A DNA stretch of 38,163 nt from contig JAAZLW010000061.1 in the NCBI GenBank assembly GCA_012799135.1, positions 1-38,163 on the forward strand, in the 5' to 3' direction. A program made the position numbers and the translations under genes. The notes beneath the pieces were generated by a model. The model searched no databases. It was not told the origin of the DNA and worked only from the letters and a program-made list of their open reading frames with translations. The DNA is from Bacillota bacterium (GTDB taxonomy: Bacteria > Bacillota > Limnochordia > DTU087). Below, piece by piece: positions 7,658-15,838 of this stretch; position 1 is the stretch's first letter, and every line of letters starts with the position of its first letter.

Positions 7658-9112
7658 ATGAGTAAATACAACCTAACCATGGCAACAGATCTATATCAGT
7701 TGACGATGGTCTATGGGTATTACAAGACAGGAACCGCTCACCGTATCGGGGTGTTTGATCTTTTCTTTCGCCGCTTACCTTGGGGGAACGGGTATGCTCT
7801 AGCTTGTGGCCTCGAGCAGGCCATTGACTACATAAGAGAGCTAAGATTCAGTGAAGATGACCTAGCCTATTTGAGGAGTCTGAAGCTTTTCCCTGAAGAT
7901 TTTCTTGACTATTTGCGAAAAATGCGTTTCACTGGAGATATAGATGCAGTAGTGGAAGGCACCCCAATCTTCCCGGGAGAACCCATTGTGAGGGTCAAAG
8001 CACCCATAGCGGAGGGTCAGCTTCTGGAGACAAGTCTGGCCAATATCATTAACCACCAGACCCTAATCGCCACTAAAGCTGCCCGAGTTATGGAGGCTGC
8101 CGGGGATACAGTGGTCATGGAATTTGGGTTAAGGAGGGCTCAAGGGCCCGATGCCGGCCTGTACGGAAGCCGAGCCGCCTATATCGGGGGATGTCAGGCC
8201 ACCAGCAATGTGCTGGCCGGCCAGCTGTACGACATACCGGTCAAAGGCACCCATGCCCACTCTTGGGTGATGAGTTTTCCGGATGAATTGACCGCTTTCA
8301 GGGCTTATGCCGAGGCCTATCCGCATGCTTGCCTGCTCTTGGTGGATACCTATGATACCATCAGAAGCGGTGTTCCCAACGCGATTCGGGTAGCTAAGGA
8401 ACTGGAGACTAAAGGTCATAAATTCTTGGGAATACGTCTAGATAGCGGCGATTTGGCATACCTGTCTAAGGTGGCTCGACAGATGCTGGATGAGGCGGGA
8501 TTGGAGCATGCCATCATAGTTGGTTCCGGGGATCTCGATGAAGACATTATCCGGGATCTCAGAGTCCAGGGAGCTAGGATAGATAGTTGGGGAGTGGGGA
8601 CGAAACTCATTACTGGAGACAATAATCCAGCTTTAGGTGGAGTCTATAAACTGGTTAGTTTGGAAGAAAATGGTAAACTGGCTCCCAAGATCAAGGTGAG
8701 TGAGAATGCAGAAAAGACCACTAACCCGGGAGTGAAGGATACCGTCCGTTTTTACAGTCAGGAGAACGGCAAGGCTTTGGCGGATCTCTTGATCCTGGCT
8801 GATGAAAAGATTCCACCCCATGGGCCTTTGACTATCTTTGATCCCATAGATACCTGGAAGAGAAAGACATTGCGGGATTATGATACTGAACGACTGCTGG
8901 TGCCCATGTTCCGCAGTGGCGAGCAGGTCTACGAATGCCCTTCGGTGCAAGAGGTCCAAGAGTATGCTCGTAGGCAGTTGGAGCATTTCTGGCCGGAGTA
9001 TAAGCGCCTCAATAATCCTGAGAAGTATATCATCGATTTGAGTGAGGACCTCTGGAATCTCAAGCATACGATGATTAGAGAACTGAGGACATCTTATATT
9101 GAAAGGCACTAA
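7658..9112 (+). CDS. pncB: Nicotinate phosphoribosyltransferase
   Basis: 484 residues, full length for the long bacterial form. It converts nicotinate and PRPP (with ATP) to nicotinate mononucleotide, the first step of the Preiss-Handler NAD salvage route in the cytoplasm. Signatures are the N-terminal TMATDLYQLTMVYGYY, EFGLRRAQGPDAG, the KGTHAHSWVMSF segment holding the catalytic His region, LDSGDLAYLS for phosphoribosyl binding, and GVGTKLITG. The ATG at 7658 has GGGGAGG at 7644-7650; an upstream in-frame ATG at 7556 lies before the promoter and is rejected. It is probably transcribed alone from the promoter at 7575-7603. Confidence 0.95.
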   Translation: MSKYNLTMATDLYQLTMVYGYYKTGTAHRIGVFDLFFRRLPWGNGYALACGLEQAIDYIRELRFSEDDLAYLRSLKLFPEDFLDYLRKMRFTGDIDAVVEGTPIFPGEPIVRVKAPIAEGQLLETSLANIINHQTLIATKAARVMEAAGDTVVMEFGLRRAQGPDAGLYGSRAAYIGGCQATSNVLAGQLYDIPVKGTHAHSWVMSFPDELTAFRAYAEAYPHACLLLVDTYDTIRSGVPNAIRVAKELETKGHKFLGIRLDSGDLAYLSKVARQMLDEAGLEHAIIVGSGDLDEDIIRDLRVQGARIDSWGVGTKLITGDNNPALGGVYKLVSLEENGKLAPKIKVSENAEKTTNPGVKDTVRFYSQENGKALADLLILADEKIPPHGPLTIFDPIDTWKRKTLRDYDTERLLVPMFRSGEQVYECPSVQEVQEYARRQLEHFWPEYKRLNNPEKYIIDLSEDLWNLKHTMIRELRTSYIERH

Positions 9113-9216
9113 ACATGGCTTATGTCGAAGACTAAATCTGAGCAGAGGTAGTGTGGTAGTACTGGCTTGCAGAAAGGTCCAGGAACAGTGACAGATGATG
9201 CCAGTGAGGTGAGGCT

Positions 9217-9801
9217 ATGCTCTACATTTTGGTAGTAGCTGCACTCAGATTGTTAGTTCCCCTGATATTTCGAATCCGGGTAGAGGGTAACTTGCATATT
9301 CCCCGGGAAGGTGCCGTGGTATTGGCTGCCAATCATAGAAGTCTCTGGGACCCGGTATTTGTGACTCTAGCGAGTCGCCGCCCTGTGTATTTCATGGCTA
9401 AAGAGGAGCTATTTCGTATCCCCATCTTAGGTTTCCTCTTGCCTTACCTAAACGCGTTCCCGGTACGCAGAGGTGAAAATGATCGAAAGGCTATTCGAAA
9501 AGCTCTATCAGTTTTGCACCAAGGTAGTGTACTGGGCATTTTTGTGGAAGGCACCCGCAACAAAGACCAAACGGGGAAGATAGGGCCTCTAAAGCATGGT
9601 GCCGCCATGCTGGCCAGTAAATCCGAAGCCAGTATTGTACCGGTTGCCATCCAGAGAATGAAACGCCAGATCACGATCAGAGTCGGACAGCCACTGACAC
9701 CTCACTGGCAGTTGTTGGATCGGAGGACTCGCTATCAGATTATCAGTGAGACTCTGCAAGAGGTCTTAAGCCAGATGCTGGAGCCGTTGCCCCAGCTATA
9801 G
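9217..9801 (+). CDS. plsC: 1-acyl-sn-glycerol-3-phosphate acyltransferase
   Basis: 194 residues, PlsC superfamily. It adds the second acyl chain to lysophosphatidic acid to make phosphatidic acid at the inner face of the membrane. One N-terminal membrane helix (1-18) precedes the catalytic HX4D motif in NHRSLWDP. The glycerol-phosphate block FPVRRGEND and the FVEGTRNKD and VPVAIQ blocks follow in the usual order. Its length fits the short Gram-positive PlsC proteins. GAGGTGAGG lies just before the start. It stands between pncB and a transporter operon with about 100 bases on the left, so it could be co-transcribed with pncB. Confidence 0.9.
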   Translation: MLYILVVAALRLLVPLIFRIRVEGNLHIPREGAVVLAANHRSLWDPVFVTLASRRPVYFMAKEELFRIPILGFLLPYLNAFPVRRGENDRKAIRKALSVLHQGSVLGIFVEGTRNKDQTGKIGPLKHGAAMLASKSEASIVPVAIQRMKRQITIRVGQPLTPHWQLLDRRTRYQIISETLQEVLSQMLEPLPQL

Positions 9802-9854
9802 GATTCAGACTTTAGCAGACTGGATGCGAATACTGAACATGACACTATGGAGCA

Positions 9855-9983
9855 ATGCCGCGGTTCTGGAATAACTTGGTGGAAGGAATCGATACCTTCA
9901 TCAAGAATGAAAAACACCATGCCTTAACTAAGGACCCTGACTTTTGTGCCTTGGGCTCAGTCAGGTTTCTTTATTGGTTGTAG
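9855..9983 (+). CDS. Possible small protein of 42 residues
   Basis: An ATG (9855) with GGAG four bases upstream opens a 42-codon frame beginning MPRFWNNLVEGID and ending VRFLYWL. The composition is protein-like: an amphipathic first half, the polar stretch KNEKHHALTKDP, and an aromatic C-terminus. I do not recognise it. It sits in the 232-base gap between plsC and the peptide-binding protein gene. It could also be the remnant of a longer gene. Confidence is limited by its length. Confidence 0.3.
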   Translation: MPRFWNNLVEGIDTFIKNEKHHALTKDPDFCALGSVRFLYWL

Positions 9984-10033
9984 GTCAAAGGAAACGAATT
10001 GTGTCAATCACAGTATACGAGGGAGACGAGCCG

Positions 10034-11656
10034 ATGAAAAGATTTTGGTTTACTGGTCTTATGTTTTGCTTATTGGTACTTGTTAGCACAAATCTGGCCC
10101 TAGCTGCCAATGCTAACCCAGAAGGTCAGATCGTTATAGTCGGTACTGATATCGAGACCCTTAATCCCATGCTCTCAGAAAGTACCTATGAGACTGTTGT
10201 GCTCAATGGGATTTTCAGCCAATTGGTGCGTATGGATGAAGCCGGTAATCTTGTACCGGATCTAGCTCTCGAAGTGCCGACTGTAGACAATGGCGGGATT
10301 TCCGCCGATGGCAAGGTATTTACTTTCCATCTCCGCAAAGATGCCAAATGGCATGATGGTAAGCCGGTCACGGCTAAGGATGTGGCCTTCACGTGGGAGA
10401 TGATCATGCAGGCCCCCCAGGTAGTATCTCGGGATGGTTTCAGTGATATTGAACGGATGGAAACCCCCGATGATTATACGGTAGTTATGTATCTAAAAGA
10501 ACAGCGGGCGGCCTGGTTGCTCAACTGGGCGGCGATTTCTGGTGCCATCCTTCCGGCACATGCCTGGAAGGGTGTGGAACCAAAGGAGTTTACCAAGGCC
10601 CATAAGCTATCTCGTCAACCGATAGGTTCCGGCCCTTTTAAGCTTGTCGAGTGGAAACCAGGCAGTCATGTAATTCTGGAAGCCAATAAGGAGTATTACG
10701 GTGAAGGCCCATATTTGGCCAAATTTATTTACCGAGCCGTTTCTGATAGCAACACTCAGTTGACCATGCTCAAGACCGGTGAGGCCGATATTGCCATGAA
10801 TCTGGTGGGGGACCAGTATCCCCAGGTACAGGCAATTAAGCGGCTGCAGGTTAGTCTTGATCCGGGCTCAGCTTATACTCATATGACATTTAATCTGGAT
10901 AATTCCCTTTTTCAAGATAAGCGGGTACGGCAGGCTCTGAACTATGCTTTGCCCAGGCAGCTAATCGTGGAGAAGGTCCTGAAAGGCATAGGAATGGTGG
11001 CTACGACCAGTACTGCGCCGATTCTGTGGGCCTATGATGACTCCCTGGAGCCTTACCCCTTCGATCCGGAGAAAGCCAAGGATCTCCTTACAGAAGCAGG
11101 TTGGGTTGATACTGACGGTGATGGTATTCGAGAAAAGGGTGGCAAGCGCCTGGCCTTCTCCCTGTCAACTAGTGCAGGTGCTAAGGATAGGGCCCAGATC
11201 GCCCAGATCGCCAAGCAATTCTGGAAGGAGATCGGTGTTGACCTCGAGATTAAGCTCGTGGAAGCCACCATGCTCTTTGGTGATGTGCTCGAAAACCGGA
11301 AGTTCGATATGATCATGTTCGGTTGGCTTACACCGGCTGATCCTGATGAGTTTACTTTGTATCATTCTTCTCAGATCCCAACTCCCGAAAATGAGATGCT
11401 GGGACAAAACTACGCTGGCTACGTCAACCCCAAAGTCGATCAGCTCTTGGAGAAAGGCAAGTCTCTCTTGAATCAGGAAGAGCGGTTACCGGTCTACCGG
11501 GATATCCAAAAGATCATCTATGATGAACTACCCATGCTGTATTGCTACTATTTTGTCGATATTCACGCAGCTCCTAAGGCTCTGGAAAACTGGCGCCCTG
11601 CTCCTTTCACCAATGGGATCAACTGGAATGTTAACCAGTGGAGACTAGCCAAATAG
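10034..11656 (+). CDS. Peptide-type ABC transporter substrate-binding protein (SBP_bac_5)
   Basis: 540 residues from the ATG at 10034; a longer in-frame start at 9944 is rejected because MKRFWFTGLMFCLLVLVS begins a clear signal peptide ending at about ALAAN. The family 5 signature is spread over LNPMLSESTYE, LEVPTVDNGG, FTFHLRKDAKWHDGKPVTAKDV and the C-terminal YRDIQKIIYDELPMLYCYY. These proteins bind oligopeptides, nickel or sugars outside the membrane and deliver them to a DppBC/OppBC pair, which follows directly. No lipobox cysteine is obvious, so it may be secreted or held by its uncleaved helix. Ligand unknown. Confidence 0.93.
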   Translation: MKRFWFTGLMFCLLVLVSTNLALAANANPEGQIVIVGTDIETLNPMLSESTYETVVLNGIFSQLVRMDEAGNLVPDLALEVPTVDNGGISADGKVFTFHLRKDAKWHDGKPVTAKDVAFTWEMIMQAPQVVSRDGFSDIERMETPDDYTVVMYLKEQRAAWLLNWAAISGAILPAHAWKGVEPKEFTKAHKLSRQPIGSGPFKLVEWKPGSHVILEANKEYYGEGPYLAKFIYRAVSDSNTQLTMLKTGEADIAMNLVGDQYPQVQAIKRLQVSLDPGSAYTHMTFNLDNSLFQDKRVRQALNYALPRQLIVEKVLKGIGMVATTSTAPILWAYDDSLEPYPFDPEKAKDLLTEAGWVDTDGDGIREKGGKRLAFSLSTSAGAKDRAQIAQIAKQFWKEIGVDLEIKLVEATMLFGDVLENRKFDMIMFGWLTPADPDEFTLYHSSQIPTPENEMLGQNYAGYVNPKVDQLLEKGKSLLNQEERLPVYRDIQKIIYDELPMLYCYYFVDIHAAPKALENWRPAPFTNGINWNVNQWRLAK

Positions 11657-11667
11657 CCTGTCCCTTC

Positions 11668-11709
11668 GGAGGCAGACTCTCGATTCATATTATAGTAGGG
11701 TTTGCCTCC
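11668..11709 (+). repeat. Inverted repeat between binding protein and permease genes
   Basis: GGAGGCA (11668-11674) pairs with TGCCTCC (11703-11709) around an AT-rich loop. There is no T-run after it. Hairpins here commonly protect the binding-protein mRNA end or limit permease expression. Confidence 0.5.
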
Positions 11710-11811
11710 CCTGCATGATCAGTAAGGGGCTTTCCGCCAAGATTGGTCAGGGTTGGAGTTGCTTACAATCAGACCGGGGAAGGCTATGGCAAAGCTATGG
11801 GAGGAGTTAGT

Positions 11812-12765
11812 ATGGGAAGATATTTTGCGAGGAGGCTTGTGCAAGCAATACCTTTGCTTTTGGGGATCTCCATCATTTCTTTTTTTGCAATGAGAATGAT
11901 GCCAGGTGGCCCCATGGCTGGTTACCTAATGAATCCCCGGGTAACCCCCGCAGATGTTGCGCGTCTGGAAGAAGCCTGGGGCCTGGACCAACCATTGATG
12001 ACCCAATATATTAAGTGGCTTAGTTCCATGCTCGCGGGTGACTGGGGTTGGTCTTACCGCACCGGTTTACCGGTTCTGGAGATGATCATGCAGCGCTTGC
12101 CCCAAACACTGCAATTGATGGTCACCTCCTATGTTTTGGCCGCTATTGTGGCGATACCGCTCGGTATTTTTAGCGCAGTCTATCGGTATAGCATTTTTGA
12201 CTACTGCGCTACGGTGTTCGCCTTTATGGGAGTTGCTATCCCCTCCTTTTGGTTTGCTGTAATGATGCAATTGGTCTTTTCGGTGCGGTTAGGGTGGTTA
12301 CCGTCAGCAGGTATGGCCACTATCGGCCTTGAGTACTCGCTGGTAGACCGGCTTAGCCACATGATTATGCCGGTATTCGTTTTGGCTCTGATCAACATGG
12401 CCAGCTGGAGTCGGTACATGCGGTCCAGTATGCTGGAGGTAGTCGGTCAGGATTATGTTCGTACAGCCATGGCTAAAGGTCTTTCCCACAGAGCAGTGAT
12501 ATATAAACATGCTTTGAAAAATGCACTTATACCCGTTGCCACGATTATGGGTCTTGACTTGCCTGTGTTTTTCGGTGGTGCAGCTCTGACAGAGACCATT
12601 TTTGCCTGGCCAGGCATGGGTCAGCTCTTTGTTGACTCTGTTTTCAGCCGAGATTACCCGATTCTCATGGGAGTTCTGATGCTTACAGCGGTACTGGTCG
12701 TCCTTGGGAATCTGCTGGCAGATCTCACCTACGGGCTTCTGGATCCACGCATTCACTATGACTGA
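11812..12765 (+). CDS. Peptide-type ABC transporter permease (DppB/OppB family)
   Basis: 317 residues with six predicted membrane helices. It opens MGRYFARRLVQAIPLLLGIS, the standard DppB start, and carries the ATPase-coupling loop VRTAMAKGLSHRAVIYKHAL and the end ADLTYGLLDPRIHYD. It forms half of the membrane channel for the binding protein upstream. The ATG at 11812 is chosen because GGGAGGAG lies just before it; the earlier GTG/ATG frame to 11743 adds residues that do not belong to the family. The second permease begins 14 bases after its stop. Confidence 0.94.
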   Translation: MGRYFARRLVQAIPLLLGISIISFFAMRMMPGGPMAGYLMNPRVTPADVARLEEAWGLDQPLMTQYIKWLSSMLAGDWGWSYRTGLPVLEMIMQRLPQTLQLMVTSYVLAAIVAIPLGIFSAVYRYSIFDYCATVFAFMGVAIPSFWFAVMMQLVFSVRLGWLPSAGMATIGLEYSLVDRLSHMIMPVFVLALINMASWSRYMRSSMLEVVGQDYVRTAMAKGLSHRAVIYKHALKNALIPVATIMGLDLPVFFGGAALTETIFAWPGMGQLFVDSVFSRDYPILMGVLMLTAVLVVLGNLLADLTYGLLDPRIHYD

Positions 12766-12779
12766 GGGGGGAATGGGAC

Positions 12780-13688
12780 ATGAGTGACAATGCTAGTATT
12801 AGTTGGGAAGAGCTTTCAACAGCTGAAGGCACCCAAGATGCACGCTCGGTGAAAAGTCCATGGCAAGAGGTTGTACGGCGCTTTCGCCGCAACCGGTTGG
12901 CGGTACTTGGCCTCATCGTGCTGATTATTCTCTGCATTTTGAGTCTCCTCACCCCCTGAGCAGCACCTTACGATCCTGCTGCTATCGACCTATTTGACAT
13001 TCAGTCTCCACCTAGCCCGGAGCATTGGATGGGAACTGATGATCTTGGCCGGGATGTATTGACCCGCCTAATGTACGGTTCCAGAGTGACTTTATCAGTG
13101 GCAGTGGCAGCAACAGCTATCGGTGTGTTGGCGGGAGTCGTACTCGGAGGGATTGCCGGTTACTACGGCGGTCTTCTAGATACCTTAATCATGCGTTTTA
13201 TCGATGTAATGCTGTCCTTCCCAACTCTGTTTTTGTTGATCATCCTATCGGCATACGTGAAGGCTACCATCCTGGGGATAGTGGCAATCATTGGGTTTAC
13301 CAGTTGGATGGGGATTGCTCGTCTGGTCAGGGGAGAACTGCTTTCTTTGAAGGAAAAGGAATTCGTCGAGGCCAGTCACGCCATTGGCGCCAGGGATGCT
13401 CGGATTATATTCCGTCATTTAATTCCCAACGCCATGGGGCCGGTGATTGTGGCCGGGACCTTGAATGTCGGATATGCTATCTTGTACGAGTCCTCTCTTA
13501 GCTTCTTGGGGGTTGGCATTCAGCCACCGGCGGCTAGCTGGGGCAATATGCTGACCAATGCGCAATCCTATGTGACAAGTGCTCCATGGTTGGCTTTTTG
13601 GCCAGGGATCCTCATATTCGTGACGGTACTTTGCTTCAACTTTGTCGGTGATGGCATGCGGGACGCTCTTGACCCTAAGCTGAAGTAG
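12780..13688 (+). pseudogene. Peptide-type ABC transporter permease (DppC/OppC family), interrupted by TGA at codon 60
   Basis: The frame starts at ATG 12780 after a run of G. It encodes a DppC N-terminus (SPWQEVVRRFRRNRLAVLG, first membrane helix) up to LSLLTP, meets TGA at 12957-12959, then continues in the same frame with AAPYDPAAIDL and HWMGTDDLGRDVLTRL, which is typical DppC sequence. Ignoring the stop, the product would be 302 residues, a normal length. The coupling loop VEASHAIGARDARIIFRHL and the remaining five helices are intact, so this is one base change, not a worn-out gene. Restart at ATG 13029 would lose the first helix. A sequencing error, a new mutation or read-through are all possible. 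DppD/F ATPases are absent. Confidence 0.88.
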
Positions 13689-13772
13689 CCTGGTCATGGA
13701 GACCGAAGGAAGCTAGAGTAGGATTAGGAGAACAGGAAAGATGTCGGTAAGCTCAAACAGGGAGGGAGCGTT

Positions 13773-14735
13773 TTGACTCAAGGACCGAATATATTGATAG
13801 CTTATCAGATGGGTAATCAGCACGTGGCAAACATTGTCGAGATAGCGCCAAAAGCGAGCTTACGGCTAAAACCGCGTCAAGCAGTCATTCAGGAGGACGT
13901 AGTTTGGGCGGAGATCTTCTTCGGTTGGCCCCCTACCGAGTTACTCAAGGAAGCCCAGCATCTAAGCTGGGTACACTTGCCTAGCGCGGGAGCCGACGGA
14001 TATACTAACCCCGAGATTTATGCACATCCGGACGTCATTTTGACCAATTCCAGTGGAGTTTATGGGATTCCAATGGCTGAGCATGCTTTCAGTATGATGC
14101 TGGCTTTTAGCCGGACTTTACACACGTATATACGATTTCAGCAGGATAGGCATTGGGAGAAGTTGCCGGTTTCCGGAGAGCTCTATGGGAAGACCTTAGG
14201 GATTCTAGGCCTCGGAGACATCGGTACAGAAATTGCGCTAAGGGCCAAGGCCTTTGGTATGCAGGTATGGGCACTAAAACGTCGAGTGGCTGCCAAGCCG
14301 GACTATGTTGACGAGCTAGTAGGCCCGGCCGGGCTGCGGGATTTGATGGGTGTCAGTGATTATGTCGTGATCGCTTTACCTTTGACCGCCGAGACTACCA
14401 GATTGATCGGTGAGCAAGAACTAGGTTGGATGCGATCCCATGCTGTTTTAATCAATGTGGGCCGTGGTCCGATTGTCGATGAACAGGCATTAATCAAAGC
14501 CCTGCAGGAAGGTCGTCTGGCCGGGGCTGGCCTGGATGTGTTTGAAGAAGAGCCATTGCCACAGGCTAGTCCCCTTTGGGAGATGCCCAATGTAATCATC
14601 ACACCACACTCAGGTGGTGTTACCCCGGAGTCTGCCCGTAGAACGACAGAGATCTTCTGTCTGAATCTCAAGCTATGGCTGGATGGGCGTAAAGAAGAAA
14701 TGATTAACGTCGTGGATATGGAGGTCGGTTACTAG
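13773..14735 (+). CDS. D-2-hydroxyacid dehydrogenase (NAD-dependent)
   Basis: 320 residues. The NAD fold has GILGLGDIGTEIA (GxGxxG). The catalytic set is visible as Arg in INVGRGPIVDEQAL, Glu in DVFEEEPLP and His in ITPHSGGV. It reduces 2-oxoacids to D-2-hydroxyacids or the reverse; the true substrate (glyoxylate, hydroxypyruvate or other) cannot be read from the sequence. TTG at 13773 is the likely start, with GGAGGGAG at 13761-13768. It follows the peptide-type transporter by 84 bases and may be in its operon. Its stop codon overlaps the stop of the convergent TraX-like gene. Confidence 0.92.
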   Translation: MTQGPNILIAYQMGNQHVANIVEIAPKASLRLKPRQAVIQEDVVWAEIFFGWPPTELLKEAQHLSWVHLPSAGADGYTNPEIYAHPDVILTNSSGVYGIPMAEHAFSMMLAFSRTLHTYIRFQQDRHWEKLPVSGELYGKTLGILGLGDIGTEIALRAKAFGMQVWALKRRVAAKPDYVDELVGPAGLRDLMGVSDYVVIALPLTAETTRLIGEQELGWMRSHAVLINVGRGPIVDEQALIKALQEGRLAGAGLDVFEEEPLPQASPLWEMPNVIITPHSGGVTPESARRTTEIFCLNLKLWLDGRKEEMINVVDMEVGY

Positions 14736-15442
14736 AAACTGGCCTTGTAACTGATCAAGTAGATGATCCACAAGTGAGCCGGGTAGAAGACGTAGAAAAA
14801 CCATTTGGCCGAGGGGCCTCCTCTCCCCAGTTCGCCATTATACGCTAAGAAAAACGGTAGAGCGAAGACCATCATCCATTGGTAGTCATGGATGAAGAGT
14901 TGCTGGAGGGTCAAGGGGCCAAGTAGGGAAGGCATCAGCGACCCAATGGTATAGAAGAGGGCGAGTAAGCCGCTTTTCCCCCGAAAAAGGTAAAAGGTAA
15001 GGCTCATCATTAATCCATAGATGCTGGCTTCAGTAAAGAGCATTGCTATGCTCAAGATCAGGATGTGAGGTACGCCCAAGAGCGGGTTTTCAGTTTCTCG
15101 GACTTGCTCACAGGCAGACATCAGTGCCACTCCTAGGCCAAGGGAAAAAAAGATGTTGTTATGCCACGTAATGTCGGTGGGAAACAGATGTTTTAGAATA
15201 CCGGAACCGACAGCCATAATTATACCTGCGCCTAGTAGCCGCGCCACATACTTTGGTCTACTTCTGGTATGAAAGAAGCCTTCAACAGTGAGGAAAAAGA
15301 ATACCGGTGCAACTACCCTTCCCAGATAGCGGAACCAGAGGGGCATGGCCGGAATGAATTGCCTCAAGTGATCTAGTACCATGAGGGCAGAGGCGATGGT
15401 CTTGAGTTGAAAGCTATTTAATGAGTATGGCCTTTTTCCCAC
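14732..15442 (-). CDS. TraX family membrane protein
   Basis: 236 residues from a GTG at 15442 (GGGGAG about eight bases upstream); a longer frame to 15574 lacks a ribosome site and would run into the rpoB promoter. The start KTIASALMVLDHLRQFIP and PVFFFLTVEGFFHTRS are the hallmark of the TraX family (PF05857), with about seven membrane helices. TraX of the F plasmid acetylates pilin, but chromosomal members in Bacillota are not linked to conjugation and probably modify another polymer or peptide. No conjugation genes are nearby. It overlaps the dehydrogenase stop by four bases (CTAG). Confidence 0.85.
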   Translation of the reverse strand: MGKRPYSLNSFQLKTIASALMVLDHLRQFIPAMPLWFRYLGRVVAPVFFFLTVEGFFHTRSRPKYVARLLGAGIIMAVGSGILKHLFPTDITWHNNIFFSLGLGVALMSACEQVRETENPLLGVPHILILSIAMLFTEASIYGLMMSLTFYLFRGKSGLLALFYTIGSLMPSLLGPLTLQQLFIHDYQWMMVFALPFFLAYNGELGRGGPSAKWFFYVFYPAHLWIIYLISYKASF

Positions 15443-15558
15443 TTGACACTCTCCCCAGCAACTCCCGTAGTGAGCACTGCTGATCGTCATCATTCTATAG
15501 CATATACTGACAGCCTTACAAACGCATAGTGGAATTCCAGAAAATCCCATGCCCAATC

Positions 15559-15587
15559 TTGACGGGAGAGGCATATCATGTTATAAT
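15559..15587 (+). promoter_or_regulatory. Strong sigma-A promoter ahead of rpoB
   Basis: TTGACG (15559-15564), a 17-base spacer, and a perfect TATAAT (15582-15587). Transcription should start near 15594, giving an untranslated leader of about 245 bases before rpoB. The gene-free stretch 15443-15838 contains this promoter, the hairpins listed next, and nothing else that I recognise. Confidence 0.85.
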
Positions 15588-15637
15588 ATACTTCCCTGTT
15601 ATCGAATTATATCGTGCTGGTTTTAGCTCTTTTCACG

Positions 15638-15666
15638 AAGAACCTCTAGTCCAACGGTTCTTTTTT
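15638..15666 (+). terminator. Intrinsic terminator inside the rpoB leader (candidate attenuator)
   Basis: AAGAACC (15638-15644) pairs with GGTTCTT (15656-15662), and the T-run continues to 15666. It lies between the promoter at 15559-15587 and rpoB, about 45 bases after the expected transcript start, so it should cut short some rpoB transcripts unless antiterminated. Confidence 0.75.
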
Positions 15667-15712
15667 CAAATATATCGTTAAATATTCTCGGGTTTTATCC
15701 TTTGACATAGCG

Positions 15713-15749
15713 GGGAGAGGTCTATGCAACGGGCGTAGATAGGTCTCCC
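15713..15749 (+). other. Second hairpin in the rpoB leader
   Basis: GGGAGA (15713-15718) pairs with TCTCCC (15744-15749), and inside it TCTATGC (15721-15727) pairs with GCGTAGA (15733-15739, one G-T). ATTTTG follows. A third, weak repeat (AGCC near 15772, GGCT then six T at 15785-15792) lies just before the rpoB ribosome site. The set looks like a regulated leader; no known riboswitch was recognised. Confidence 0.5.
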
Positions 15750-15838
15750 ATTTTGTGCTGGAGCGGTTTTGAGCCAAGTAGTGAGGCTTTTTTCGTATAT
15801 GAAGTATGTCAACAGATTGCGAAGGAGAGGTGAATGCT

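Noticed and set aside
12957-12959. TGA recoded as tryptophan or selenocysteine
   Set aside because: TGA is a normal stop in many genes here (UROD-type gene with ATGA overlap, CobW, dppB, DeoR, MalG-type permease). No SECIS-like hairpin was evident after the dppC codon, and DppC permeases have no selenocysteine.
14732-15442. TraX-like gene as evidence of a conjugative element
   Set aside because: No relaxase, type IV secretion or pilin genes are present; chromosomal TraX-like proteins are common in Bacillota.
15696-15730. Second rpoB promoter starting with TTGACA
   Set aside because: No acceptable -10 box lies 16-18 bases downstream; the region instead forms a hairpin.
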